A stretch of 64,000 bases of DNA from Ottelia alismoides (GCA_037367405.1 JAZKJV010005539.1:62001-126000), one strand, 5' to 3'. Shown: positions 9,897 to 21,900, counted from the first letter of the stretch. Translations and numbers: made by a program. The notes: a model not told the origin generated them from the letters alone.

Positions 9897-9916
9897 CAGT
9901 TGACCTCGGTCAACTG
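9897..9916. promoter_or_regulatory. Inverted W-box-like pair (E1 LTR)
   Basis: CAGTTGACC and GGTCAACTG face each other with two bases between. TTGACC matches the W-box core TTGAC recognised by WRKY factors. It sits ten bases after the G-box palindrome. The corresponding pair is kept in E2 and E3 with different spacers. Confidence 0.7.
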
Positions 9917-12490
9917 GTCGTCCTAGCTCTGCACCCCTTGTCAGAGTCGCGTTTGACTCCTTTTCTCCATTTTTTCGAGGCTTCCTCTTGCATCAACGCA
10001 TGAAAAGGCCCTTCGTGACTTTTGATCCTCGATCTATGGGCATGCCCGCCCTCGCGTTACCTTGGACGAAGGGCCACTGTAGCCACTGCTGGACCTCGTT
10101 CTTCCCCCACCGTTCATCAACCCTTCAAAAGGGCACCTTGGACTTCGATTCGAAATTAATCCTTCTTCCGCCATTTTCAGCCCTAAACCTCTGCCTCTTC
10201 GTGCTCCTAGTGACAGTGGGAGTCGAATCGACCCGGGGTTTGCGTTGTTTGGTGTTGAATCAAAGCGATTCAATCCCTCGCCGGAGCTCCGCCGTGCTTC
10301 ATCGCCCGTCGTCTCTGGTGAGTCCCCGCCTCTTTTCTCTTCGTTTTCTTGTAGCTATAGTGTAGAGTAGGTTAGTTAAGTAACAGATTTGCTTGCCGTT
10401 CATCCAATCACCGTGAATCGTCGATCAAACCCACGGCGGAGCTGAGCTCCGCCCATCATTTCCGATCACTCAACACCTCGAATCGACCTCAGTTCCCCTC
10501 CATTCTCTTCCTCGTCGCTCAGTCATCACGCAGCACCCTCCATTCACCTCGATCTCGCCCAGATCGAGTCGACCGAGCTTCCTTCTCCGCCGTTCGCCGG
10601 AGCTCTTCGCCCGCACCACCTGTCGCCTCATTCGACCCATCAGAACCCACCATTTTGTTCGCCTAGATTTTGTGCACTTAACATTTCAGGTTCGAGCCCC
10701 AGAGAAGGCGCCATCGACCTTCATCGACTCCAGACATCTCCGCCCAGGTCACCTTCCTCGTCTGGCCATTCTACGCCGCCTCCGCCTCACCGGAGGTCAT
10801 CATCCGACGCGGAAGGATCCCAGGATCCTTTTGCTCTTGATCCTGGGGTCGGGGTGGCCGTGTGTCGGCTGCAATCTCCGTCCGAAGCTCGCCGGGGAGG
10901 TGTTCTTCGTGACCCCCTCCCTGCTGTTGGATCCGACGCCTCTTCCAGACGCGAAGCCAGTCGTCCGATCGCCTGCGCCTCCCCGCCGTTGGATCGACCG
11001 TCCACGATTTAATCTCAGCCGTCTGCGACGAAGGGGTACCAGCCGCTCGATCTTCGCCACGTGTCCAAGTGAATCGCCATCGGCCGCACGATCGAGCCCG
11101 TGGGTATTTTGCATCTTTTCCCCACGACTTTTTGCATTTACTTTTTAGTCTAAAAACTTTCGTTTGTAGTTAAAAAAAATTTTGTAATAATTTCACTCAG
11201 GCCCTAACAGTTTCACTATTTGCACGTTAGTCCATGCCACGTCACCTCACGTGACTGGGGCGCGTGACTTTTGGGTATTTTGCAGTTGGCCCTGAACTTT
11301 TCGTTATTTGCAATTTTATCCCTGTGCGTGATAAATATAATATGTTTTCGGAAATATTGCATGCATGCCCTGCCGGCTTTTAATATTTGCAATTATGCCC
11401 CTGTGAATGGTGTTCCACGTGTTCTGTGCATGTCTTTTCGGTAAAAATTGCACCTAAGCCCCTGAATGTTTTTATAATTACATTTATACCCCTGCCAGGC
11501 TTAGGATTTTTGTGTGCTTAGCTTAATTATTTCACGCCTCATTTAATTGCTAAAAATTCTCAAAAAAAATAGGCTTAAGCTCCTGTCGACTTGTGCTTCC
11601 ACGCTATCAATTTAGTTTTTGATTTTATTTTATTTTTATATTTATTAAAAATCAAAAACATGCTTTTTATTCACTGTCTAGCTTAGAAAATACCAAAAAA
11701 ATATCAAAAGGTCTTAAAAAATTCCAAAAATATTTTCTGTTGTGTGTTTTGACCTGCTTTAATTTCAACCCAAAATTCACTAAAAATCTCAAAAGAAAAA
11801 CCTTATAAATTTAAAAACACTCAAAATCTTCAAAAAAATCTATAAAATTGTAGAAAACTCCAAAAATAGTAAACTCAGTTCCTGTTTACTCTATATTTTG
11901 CTCTCTTTATTTGAAAAATTAGTGTGAAAAATTTTGGTTGGTGTTTGCTAATTTTAAATTCCATTTTCCTCACAGCCAGCACACTTTCCACTGTTTTCTC
12001 TTATTTCAGTATTTAAAAATACCAAAAACACCTAGAAAAATCACCAAAAATCACAAAAATAGTAAAAAATCCTAAAAATATCAAAAACATTTAATTTTTG
12101 AATTTTTGGTTATTTTTGTGCATTTTTATAAATAGTTTATCTTGTCTTTCATTCCATTGTTTTTATATTCCAATATTGAAAAAAGAAATATAAAATATAA
12201 AATATAAAATATAAAAATCAGAAAATTAAAAATCAAAATACAAAATTAAAAATTAAATTAAAAAAATAATAAAAAAAATTAAAAATTAAAAATTAAAAAC
12301 CCACAAAAAGAAACTAGATTGGCTAAGTGATTTATTAGACCTAGGGTTTGGATTTTTATCTACACTCTGCACCGTTGTTTCCTGTGTTCGACCCCTACTT
12401 GCTTGCCATTATACATTGTTAGTAGGGTATAATAAAATTTAATCCTTGCTCTTGATTGCTTTATTGATTGTGTGGGTTAATTGTTGAAGA

Positions 12491-13259
12491 TCGAGGAGGC
12501 TTGAGTAGTCGCATCAGCGACAGTGAGTCTGACTTGTCAGACCACTATTTAGCGGTCCTCGTTTTCTCGCTTTTCAGCCCTGCATCTGTCATCTGCTCAG
12601 AATCTGTGGTCGGCTCTGAGCATGTTACATCTCTGACTCTGATGTCCTCGACCGTCTCTATTTGTACACTCTCGACCTCGACGCGAAAGTATACCTTCCC
12701 GCTATCATGGTCGATCACTGCCTTGGATGTGGCCAAGAACGGGCGACCTAGAATGATGGGGGTATCTATCACAGACTCAGGGATCTCCATGTCCAACACA
12801 ACGAAATCCATGGGGAATTGTAGGCCCTGAATTGTGACGACAACGTCCCTCAACAACCCCTTCGGCCTCTTGAAAGATCGATCAGCAAACTGAAGGATTG
12901 TCCTGCTCTATCGTAGAGTGCCCAACTCAAAGCGGTCGAGAAGGGCTGTCGGAAGTAGGTTGATCGATGAACCGCTGTCTAATAGAGTGTGGTCAAACCT
13001 CTGCTCTCTGATGTGGCATCTGACATATGGGGCTCCTGAATCTGGCCTCTTGGCCGGCAGACGGTTCTGAATTGCGAAACATGTGGCCCAGGTAAGCACA
13101 TGGATCTCAGACTGATGGTTCCTCCTCTTCCTCCTAACTGTGGTCTTGTCTCTGAGTGATGTCTGGAGTATAGGGATGTGCTCCAAGGCCTCTTGGAGAG
13201 TCAGCTGAATATGGAATCTGTCTATCATCTGCTGGCTAAACTCTTCCTGCTGCCTCTTT
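12491..13259 (-). pseudogene. E5 aspartic protease, frameshifted, C-terminal side cut
   Basis: Retropepsin-like domain similar to E2. The region begins with RFHIQLTLQEALEHIPIL and a basic RRKRRNH block. The active-site D-S-G is at 12971-12979 (TLLDSGSSINLLP). A stop near 12908 and a shift separate it from the second part ([30 protein letters not shown]), which reads to 12545. The sequence after the linker start is lost at the junction. The active site is intact, unlike E2. Confidence 0.8.
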
Positions 13260-16038
13260 TTGGGATTTTCTATTTTCTTCCCCTTCCCCATGTGAAGTGC
13301 TCGTGGAAAGGGGATCACAGGGTCATTCTCAGATGAAGGACTAGGAGAGGGTCCTGGCTGCTCAGGTACGGCAGAATCCATACATATATCATGCACCACA
13401 GGTGGATCAGAAGAAAATAAACCCTTTCCTTTATTGCCAGAAGTGTCCTGAGATACATGTACAGATGGAAAGACTACAAGACTAGAAGAAGTAAAAACGG
13501 TGGCATCAGCACCACCCTCGGCATGTCGACTCGCGGCATCAGCACCGCGCTCTGGCTCGGCAACAGTGGTGGCGTCAGTACCACCTCCTTCATCTGGTGA
13601 AGCGACGGCATCAGTACCATCGGTGGGATCAACATCCATGGTGGCGTCAGCACCACCGTCATCATCTCTTGCAGCATCAACACCGCTCTCCTCCTCGCCT
13701 GGTGCTCTGGAAGTGGCCTGGGGGTGTCGCTCAGACGAGGCGCCGCCTGCTGGCATCCTACTGCTCCTAAGTATGACAAAGTCAGTATCAAATAGATATG
13801 CAGACATATCACCAAAAGAATCACTCGGAGTGGTATACTCTGTGAAATCTACCTGCTCAGACTTTCTCTTGAGGTTGTTCGGGTTGGGCTCACTCTGGGC
13901 AGGTATGGCGGCCTTCCCTCTCACGATCTCCCGCATCTCCTGGCAGAACTCGTCCATCTCCCATCTGAATGTATCCTGCTGCTCTGTCATGAGGCGGGCT
14001 AGATCATCTAAAGCGGGGTTCTCATAGGATGGACCATGAGAACCTGACGGTTGGCCTCGCTAGTAGTGAGGCTGCTACTATGTTTGGTGCATGTGATAGG
14101 GGTACTGCTGTGGATTATACTGCTACTGTTGAGGCTGATTTCGCCTCCAAGAATATCCCTACTGGTAGGGACGAGGACCATACTGATGTGGGTGGGATGA
14201 CTACTGCTGTTGTTGCTGTACACTGGGGGTTGCTGCTGCTGGTGATCTCGCTGATGGCCATACTGGCCACCCTGAACTGGAGGCTGTTGCTGGGAACTGG
14301 CACCTCCGGCTGACCAACGGAATCCGGGATGGTCTCATCGGATACCGGGCTAGGGATGGTCGTACCAAATCCCGTTGACATCCATCAACGGATCCTGCTC
14401 GTAGGTGGCTGGGGGAGTACGGCTAGAGGCTGATCCAGCTGGTAAACCACCATCTGAGTGTCTGGGGATGGTGGTGACTGGTAGTAAGGCTGTGGCTGCT
14501 GGTACGGCTCCGCCTGTACAAGATGGACCTGTCTAGGCTTGCTGGAGCTGGAGCGCTGGGACAAGCTGCCACTGCCACTCGGATCTCCTCGTGACTGAAG
14601 ACGGGGATGAGAAGCCGTCTGTTCCTCCTGGAGACACATGAGCTGTGTCTTCAAGTCACTCAGTGTCTGTTCCATCTGCTCCATCTGCGTGATACCCTGG
14701 CACTGCTTCTTCTCGATAATCTCCATCCGGTCCAGCTTCTCGCTGATAATGCCCATATCAGCGGCTGTGGACTCGGCCTGTGCAGCTGCCGCTGACAAAG
14801 TGGAAGGACCGGCATCGACCCATGCGATCCTCTAGTACTGCACGGTTTGTGGCCGGGGGCGTCCCTGTGTGTAGAGTCGGGTCTGGGACATCACAGTGTA
14901 GTTCTTGGCCATCTCCTCGTAGATGGCCCAGACCTGATCCTCATCCTTGGCGAAGTAGGAACCGCCACAAGAAGCATTCACCAGACCCTGCAGCTCTGGT
15001 GCCAGCCCGCAGAAGAAGCTTTGAACTAGGTTCGGCTTCGAGATCTCGTAGTACGGGCATCTGTTGGTAAGCTCTCTAAACCTCTCCCATGCCTTGTGGA
15101 ACTGCTCGTTGGGGAGCATGGAGAAGTTGTTGATCAGGGCCCTCGCTGCGTTAGTCCACCCGAGTGGATAGTACTTGTTCAAGTACTCGGTGTGGAGCTG
15201 CTCCCTGCTGTACACGAACTTCCCCAAGTGCTTCAGCCAGGTGGCTGCTCTGTCTGCTAATGAAAAGGGGAAGGCAATCATCCTGACAGTGTCCTCGTCC
15301 ACCTAACGGTCGTGGACGGCGTTGCAGATCATCAGAAACTCCTGGAGGTGAAGATGGGTCTCCTCAGTGGCGAGCCCATGGAAACGGGGGAGATTGCAGA
15401 GTGTTCGGGGGGAACTTGAAGTCCCCCACGATAGCTGGTAATACCACCCAACGGTGCGTCAAAGTCGATCCGAGGTTGTGCAACTCCCGCATCGGTCTCG
15501 GCTGGTCTGGTGCTGCAGCTGCTGCGGCTGCTGCTGCGGCTGCTACCGCGGTTGCTGCGGCTGCTGCCGCATCCGGCTCGTCGGGTCTCCTCGGTCCATC
15601 TCTGGGCTCACGCTGGTCGTGGTTGGCTCTCATCTGCTCCATCTCTCTCCTCATCTCGATCATAAAGGCACCCTGATTCCTCAGTTGTTGCTGCATCGTC
15701 TCAAGGGAGGCGATCAGGGTGGTGTTGATCACACCCTGGTCCAAGATGAATGTCTGCTCTGGTCGGGGACCTCCGGTGCGGTCATCGCTGCTGCCGGCCA
15801 TGGTCTCTGCAAAGGCAAAAGACCCAAACTCAGGTGCCGATAAATCATCTGTCTGCTGCCTAGTATCTGGCACTGGTATCTCAGGAATGGTAGAAGGGTG
15901 GTCGAGGGGGAACAGGGTGAAGTCGAACTCAGGTTCGGAGAGCGGGTCTCGGCTCTCGCGAACCAACCTAGATGAACGGGGTGGAGTGCTGAAAAGCGGT
16001 GCAGCCAGAGGCTGCCTAAGGGACCTCCTGCCCATCAT
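13260..16038 (-). pseudogene. E5 gag, frameshifted
   Basis: The start is set at the first ATG of MMGRRSLR (16038), which E2 shares; codons upstream lack an ATG. The N-terminal part (PLSEPEF, FPLDHPS) is followed by an alanine run (15510-15573). The capsid domain (AFPFSLADRAATWLKHLG, AWERFRELTNRCPYYEI, VNASCGGSYF) comes next, then a helical segment (DMGIISEKLDRMEIIEKK), a Gln/Pro-rich tail, and an acidic stretch of G-A-D-A repeats (about 13480-13720). Frame breaks near 15364, 15302, 14830 and 14385 separate the blocks. Capsid-forming Gag in life, now a pseudogene. Confidence 0.85.
15510..15573 (-). repeat. GCN trinucleotide run (poly-Ala) in E5 gag
   Basis: About twenty GCN codons interrupted by a T-A-V step, encoding an alanine-rich tract before the RELHNLGS block. 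At the same place E2 has a GGN run encoding glycine. Confidence 0.85.
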
Positions 16039-17626
16039 CTTGATCTGGTGAGTTAGGCGGATGGGATCTGGAAACAACTATGATGAGCAAACAAACCCCG
16101 AATTAACCTACTCAACGCGAGCTGAAGACCGTAAGAGTTCGGTCAATTATCTTGTCAGTTTTTATTAGGTGATCAAGTCAAGATAGCAGAGCGATTACGT
16201 GACCTATTGGGAATCCGATTCCCCCAGGAGACTGTCCCGATCCCAAACTAGATCTTTCCTAGCCAGTACAAGCCGCGGACCGTTTACCGACTACCCGATC
16301 AGCTCGCTCTGTTAAGGATATCGCGGCCCGCTTTACCGGAAACCGGAGCAATCCTCACTGGAGAACGACTAGCCCATAAGCAATAGTCTGAAGGAGGTTC
16401 AGATATGGCTCTATCCTAGGATGCGGGTCACTCTCTCGCACATGCAAACCAGACAAGGAGGGGGTTGCTCTCCCCAAGACAAATTTTTCGGGTGAGTATC
16501 TTTTAGGGTCAAGTATGTTTAGCAGTCCCAATTTTATGGTTTTGATTTTTAGGTATTTTTCAAATAAAAACAATCACCTAACGAATTTTTCAGTTCTCCT
16601 GGTTATTTTAAGTCCAAAAATGGGGGGGAGAAGTCGAAAAAGCCGATGCGCGGGAAATCGATGATGCATGTAGAGTAAGAAATGCGTACCTGACTCCAGC
16701 AGTCTACATGCAATATGATCCGCGCATAATTGAAAGACGGAAAGGAAACTACCTATATGATGCAAGCGGAAATTCAGGCCCTAAACGAAGCAGTTCTACT
16801 TGAAAGAACAATGGCTAAGTGGTCAACAGGAGGGGTCGGTGTCCGGTCTCGGATGCTAATTGGTGTCCGCCACAACAGGTCCTGCCAGCGTTGTGTACGA
16901 CCTCTAGCGGTGCGGGACCCCTCAAGTGACCAAGTAGTCTTTTTATTAATTTTTTTTATTTTGGTCCAATTATGGTCTATAGGTACAGGAAAATTATTAG
17001 GTGTTTGGATCCTATTTATTACGGTGCAATCAAGCAAAAATCCTAAGCTAGGGCTGAAATCCGCGAGAAACAAAGGCAGTAAATAAACGATAGAAAAACC
17101 GCGTAAAAAGCTGCAAAAATTCGGTGGGGTCCCCCGAGCACACCGGTGCTCGGTGAAACAGACCCCAAGAGTCTAAGTGTCCAAGTCTTTCTTTGGTCCA
17201 TGTATTATTACAACAATTTCAATGCGCAGAAAATAAACCTAATCTAATACTACACTACTCTCGCACTCCTGCTGCCTCCTCGCGCTCTCCTGTGGCTCCG
17301 TGCAGAAGGGAGCCGCCTCCGATTCCCGCGGTTGCGTCAGCTCCTCGAGAGAAGCTGCCTCGGTCCTCGGGCCCTTACAAGTAAACAACAAAGTGTCACA
17401 GACCAGATAAACAAGCTACTAAACTAAAAACATGGTATATGCACAAAAATGTGAAATAAAAATAAACACTCAAAACACACAAAAACAAAATAAAAGAAAA
17501 TAAAAGAAAATGAAAATAAAAGAAAAATAAAAAGTCGCGAAAAGCCGGGACGAACAGAAAGCCGCGGAAAACCGCGAAAATTAAACGAAAAGAAAAATGA
17601 AAATAAAATCGACTACTAAGACGTGC
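16039..17626 (-). other. E5 leader between PBS and gag
   Basis: About 1.6 kb without a convincing gene. It shares short conserved blocks with the E2 and E3 leaders: AGCAGTCCCAATTTTA (16521-16536), CACCTAACGA (about 16576), GTGTTTGGA with flanks (about 17000), and a hairpin at 17134-17153 (stem CCGAGCA/TGCTCGG) enclosed by GGGGTC/GACCCC. This is where packaging, dimerisation or translation signals would be expected. That role is inference. Confidence 0.6.
17134..17153 (-). ncRNA. E5 copy of the covarying leader hairpin
   Basis: Seven-base-pair stem CCGAGCA / TGCTCGG with a 6-base loop, plus an outer GGGGTC (about 17126-17131) / GACCCC (17161-17166) stem. It is structurally equivalent to 38307-38326 in E2 and 59195-59212 in E3, with different stem bases. 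This is a cis RNA structure, not a separate transcript. Confidence 0.55.
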
Positions 17627-17644
17627 TCCCCGGCAACGACGCCA
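17627..17644 (-). promoter_or_regulatory. E5 primer-binding site (tRNA-Asp)
   Basis: On the minus strand it matches TGGCGCCGTTGCCGGGGA, the complement of the plant tRNA-Asp 3' end, with one change (GGCGTC). It starts three bases inside the LTR end. Confidence 0.9.
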
Positions 17645-17647
17645 TTC

Positions 17648-20365
17648 TGATGTGGGCCAAATAATCTCAATCAATCCGGGACAGGTAAAAATAATCACTC
17701 TCAGGTCGTTGCAACCCGGATCGATAGATATTCAGCTCAATCAAGAAAAATAAAGAGCAGACCACCAAACAAATAGATAAAAACAAGAAAATCAAAAATA
17801 GTGGTCCTGGCTATGAGATTAGCCTGGTGTAGCACCCAGGGTCGGACTCAGGGAGCACGAATGGGCCTCGCGGCCTACGAAGTAGTCACTAAAAAGAATA
17901 AAATATAAACAAATATTTTTGTTGGTTTTTAATTATTTTTATATTTTTTTGGATTTTTAATAATAAAGGAAAATAAGAAAAAGGCAAATACAAGCTACTT
18001 CAACCAATTATTTAAATGCTCAAAGATGCTCCAAAAATTCAAACAAAAATATTTTTATGTTTTTTAGGTTTTTTACTGTTTTTGATGAATTTTTCAGATT
18101 TTTATAATTTTTATAGAATTATCTAAAAATCCAAGAAGGAAAAAACAGAAGCAATCTGTCCAGCCAGGCTTCAATGTCCCATGAAAAATATGAAATGGAT
18201 CTTTCACAACCTGGAGGTAATTTTTATGAGAAATGGAAATAATAAGGAAAATTCAGAAAAAGAGTTTATTATTTTTTTTGAGTTTTTATATTTTTTTAGA
18301 ATTTTTTTAATTTTTTAAAGTTTTTTTAATTTTTAAGATTTTTATATATCCAAAAATAATAAAACTTGTATATAAAATCAAACACAACAAAACTAACAAA
18401 ACCTGATTTTTTTAGAATTTTTGAAGTAGTTTTTTATATTTTTTATGATTTTCTAATCTGGACAGACACAAAAAGTGATGTTTTGAATTTTTAAAAATAT
18501 CAAAAAGCCTCAAAATTGTACCAAATTTTTATGAAAATTTTTACACAGTGGCAGGAGCCACGTTTCCAAATTTCACGAAATTTGGATTTAATTTGCTATT
18601 TTATTTAAATCAAAGAAAAGCACACAGTGTAGAGGGATCTATATGCAATAAATAATAGTTCCGGGGGCCAATCAGTAACATGCAGAGAAAACCCAGGGCC
18701 CATCATTCAAATTGTCCAACAAATCACGCGTGGGGCACGCGAATCAAGCACGGAGGGGTATATATGTAATTCTCATTTCAAAACATCCAAACAGTAACAC
18801 ACAGAAACTACAGGGGACAAAATGCAAATGTACCACAACCTCACGTGTCGATGGGAAATTAAAGGAAACTAGGAAGAATCAGGTCTACCTGGCAGATGCA
18901 GTCGACTGGGGACGATCTCATAGAGCTCTGGGGGTCCTTGCCTCGAGGAAACATCGGGTTCCGAGGCTCAGCGCACCTCGCAGCGGCGCACGGCGGCAGA
19001 AGTCGCCGGATCGATAGCTGGAGGTCTCCTCTCCTCTCTTCGACACCTCTCTCACAAAGCTGTCACTCAGGGGAGTAAGGTGGAGGTCCTGGGATGAAGA
19101 GGCACAACCAAGGATGGCGTGAAAAGTGCGGCGGAGGTTCAGCTAAATACCACTGCAGGTCCGAGAAGAAGTGGTCGGGCAGGGTTTCGTGAAGCATGGA
19201 TCCCTAAGCGGATGCTCTGGCGTGGATCTCGGATCAGTGGGGATCAATTACGACCTGGGGTTTGGGTAAATGGAGCTCGGATCTGGTTTAGAAAATTAAG
19301 TGAAGTCGAGTTGTACGCACAGATCCGAGTTGACTGGTCCAGGGGGGAGAGTTGATCGGGGGTCAACAATCCCCCGTGGACCAATCAGAATGCAGCTTTT
19401 ATTAAATACTTGGAAATTTAATATAAAATACTAAATGACTTTTTTTCGAAAAACTTAAAACATAAAAAATGTTTATTTATTTTCAAATAATTTTTTAATG
19501 ATTTTTGTTTTTTTTTGAAATAAAAATTATGTATTTAAAATATAGTATTATTATATATAGGTATATACATGTATTTATTTTTTATTTAAATTTTAAATTG
19601 TTTATTTTTTTACAATTATTCCCTTTTTATATTTTATTTATTTATAGAATAAAATGTGGACTAACAGTGTATTTTTATTTTATTTTTATTGTTTATTTAC
19701 ATAGAGTAAATAAATAGGTATATACACATATTTACATGGTATATATACAAGGTGGATTTTGGCTTTTATTTTATTTCTTATTATTTTATTTTTATTTTTA
19801 TGATTTTTATTTTATTTATTTACACCATGAAATGTGGAAAATGAAAATATTTTTATTAGAATTTAATTATTTATTTACAAGGGGAACATGAATAGATGTG
19901 TGGTTCTATGTACATGGTATATATACAATGATGAAGGAATTTTATTTCTTTTTATTTTTCTTTTATTTTTCCCATTTTTATTTTAGTTTTATATTTACAA
20001 ATATATACAAATAAATACATGCCCATTTTTATTTTTATTAAGAGGAAAATAATTTTATTTATATATATAGGGATATGTACACAAACTTGATTGACCCTAT
20101 CTCCCTCTACTTTGATTCTTTTGCGGTTAGGCCCACGTTGAGCCCTCCCTTGGGATTAGGTCGCTCAATATTTATTCTAAATATCTCCCTCTTTTTCTTT
20201 CATTTCTTTATTCTTTTATTTATGCACAAAAACATGCTAAATATGCATATTTACACAATGCATGCAATCTGATAAATTATTCTTTTTACACACATATACA
20301 TGATGTTTTGCAAGGGTTTTGTAGCTAAAATAAAAGAATAAAGAGTGATGAATGGGTATTCATCA
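17648..20365 (-). repeat. E5 5' LTR (2718 bp)
   Basis: Bounded by TG...CA: in element orientation it starts TGATGAATACCC at 20365 and ends CCCACATCA at 17648. The order resembles the E1/E2 LTRs but with strong divergence: an AT-rich start, a decayed G-box/W-box region (about 19330-19390, with GTTGATC...GGTCAAC and CCGTGGACCAA), a GC-rich middle and an A-rich end. No 3' partner LTR remains. Immediately to the right is E4 coding sequence. Confidence 0.85.
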
Positions 20366-20896
20366 ATAGACAACCTTACTATCATCAAGACTATCATTCC
20401 AGCTCAAGTCGAATCGAATCCGAACAACTTCCGTCGCAAAGAACAGGTGGCCTATAGTGTTCAACCAGAATCAGGTGAAAATAATTTCTTTTTAATGTTG
20501 TACATCTCAGGAGCGATAAGACACTCTATCCATCTACGACTGTGAAGGGGAAGAACAATGCATTAGACGATGAGTCATCAGTCAGGCCAGCACTAGGGCC
20601 AACACACTTTTTTGGAGCAGCACCAGAAATAAAAAAGAAAAAAATGCAAAAACAAATAAAGAGAGCAGTAGTCCTGGTGAAGTTGCGTCAACCTTGGAGA
20701 TGACAGCACCCACAACAGAACCAGAGCCAGCTGACGGAGCCGAGCCTATCATTTTTGGTCCACATCATTTAGATGATTGTACTTCTTTTTGCCATCTACA
20801 AGTATAGAAAAATATGGACGTAAATTTGAATGAAAATATTTTTGATAATGTACATATACCTTTTCCTTCATCTATTAGATCAAAAACAATAAAAAA
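20366..20896 (+). pseudogene. E4 gag C-terminal end and linker
   Basis: Begins IDNLTIIKTIIPAQVE and NPNNFRRKEQVA, matching the end of E1 gag (1555-1640). The linker follows with the R-S-G-R-T equivalent in a shifted frame (about 20505-20525) and an A-rich part to 20896. The capsid domain is not present. E5 lies directly upstream and split this gene. Confidence 0.8.
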
Positions 20897-21900
20897 TTGA
20901 AAAATTCTTTGTCTGATCCTGTGATAGTCCAAATTTTACAAAATTTGATTCTTGAAATGTCATTGCTGAAAGCCATGGAGTACATGTCTGCAGTAAAAAG
21001 AGGACTTAAAGAGGCATGTACAACAAAGCATCTAGGCCACAAGAAGAAGAATTCTAAGAAGCATATTCTTATTGTGGCCACTGTAAAGGCCATCAACAAC
21101 CTCTTGTATAAGAAGAAAGATAAGGGAACCCCTTTGATCAGATGCTCAATGTTCAACCAATAGTTAGAGCACACATTGCTCGACATTGGGTCTTCTATCA
21201 ACATGTTTTGATCATCACTACTCATAGAATTTAGGTTAGGATCGCTCAAACCTACCAAGATGATTCTGTAATGTGTAGATAAATCTGTCAAGCGACCTCG
21301 AGGCATGTTGAAAGATGTGATTGTCATTATCTAGGGGATGTAATTCCATGATGATTTTGTTGTGTTGGACATGAACATGTCCATGCCTCTACTTCACACC
21401 CTGATCATACTTGGTCAACCGTTCCTTAGTACAGCTGAAGCAGTAGTCGACTACGACACTGGAGAGATCACATTCTGCTCCAGAAGTGACAAAGTGCAGA
21501 TAGAGACCATTACTGAGTTGAAGCCTATAGAAGTTGTGTCTGAGATGAGAGTGCTCGAATCTGAATGTTCTGAGGACTGTGATTTTTTGGTAGAGATTAG
21601 AGACACCAATCTATTTTTGAATGACAGAGAAACCTTGGACTTCCTCTCCCCTAAGGAAGGATGGGAAAACACGGTCTGACTGATCGATGTCTTTGAAGCC
21701 GAGGTCATTGTTGATGGTTATTCTGATATTATTGAATAATCCCTCTCGTCTGAGTAGGAAGAATTCATTGCATATCTGGGTGATATCCTAAATGATGAAG
21801 TTGAACTCCCAGAGGTGGGCAGATAACAGTTGAAAGAGCTTACACCTGTAGCCATTGCCAAAGTCACCGCCAAAGTTGCTCCCACTCCACCATAGCTCAA
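20897..21900 (+). pseudogene. E4 protease and acidic linker
   Basis: Matches E1 2192-3200. The MSLLKAMEYMSAVKRGLKEA block comes first. The active-site triplet is D-I-G at 21182-21190, then FVVLDMN, and an ILGQPFL form of the terminal motif at about 21405-21425. TAG near 21162, TGA at about 21209 and further breaks interrupt it. The linker keeps ECSEDCDFLVEIRDTNLFL before a stop at 21677-21679. Confidence 0.8.

Larger units (their letters stand above)
1..12487 (+). mobile_element. E1: Athila-type LTR retrotransposon, 5' end outside window, 3' LTR truncated
   Basis: Ty3/gypsy element read left to right: gag (from position 3), PR, RT, RNase H, integrase (to 6119), hairpin array (6203-6720), long non-coding 3' region, polypurine tract (8693-8708) and 3' LTR (8709 to about 12487). 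The 5' LTR, PBS and gag start lie left of the window. Coding sequence matches E4 most closely, while everything after about 6270, including the LTR, matches E2, so the copy looks recombinant. Pol has several stops and frameshifts, so it is not autonomous. The LTR stops roughly 100 bases short of the end seen in E2, at the junction with E5. Confidence 0.9.
8709..12487 (+). repeat. E1 3' LTR (truncated at its end)
   Basis: Starts TGATGAATCCAC and aligns along its length with the E2 LTRs. The order is an AT-rich first 1.1 kb, the 28-bp palindrome (9860-9887), a C/T- and CG-rich 1.2 kb with 'GATCCAACGG'-like phrases, a block of TTGCA...CCC motifs (about 11100-11520), and A-rich CCAAAAA-type sequence to about 12310. 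The last recognisable LTR bases are at about 12487 (GGGTTAATTGTTGA). About 100 bases present at the end of E2 LTRs are missing. Frames inside, such as 9988-10365, have no recognisable similarity. Confidence 0.88.
12488..20365 (-). mobile_element. E5: Athila-type element, 3' half deleted
   Basis: Minus-strand element. The right end is a 5' LTR (17648-20365), then PBS (17627-17644), leader, gag (from 16038 leftwards) and protease, broken off at about 12488 just after the protease domain. RT, RNase H, integrase, hairpin array, PPT and 3' LTR are gone. The coding part is close to E2, but its LTR is shorter (2718 bases) and much diverged. On the right it abuts E4 gag sequence at 20366, so it had inserted into E4. 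The left junction is with the truncated E1 LTR, implying one deletion that removed the rest of E5 and the 5' part of E4. Confidence 0.88.

Noticed and set aside
9988..10365. 125-codon frame inside the E1 LTR as a host gene
   Set aside because: No domain recognised, and the matching place in other LTRs is broken; lies within repeat sequence.
18220..18560. AT-rich repeat-like sequence as a satellite or replication origin
   Set aside because: It is the A/T-rich end of the E5 LTR with no regular repeat unit.
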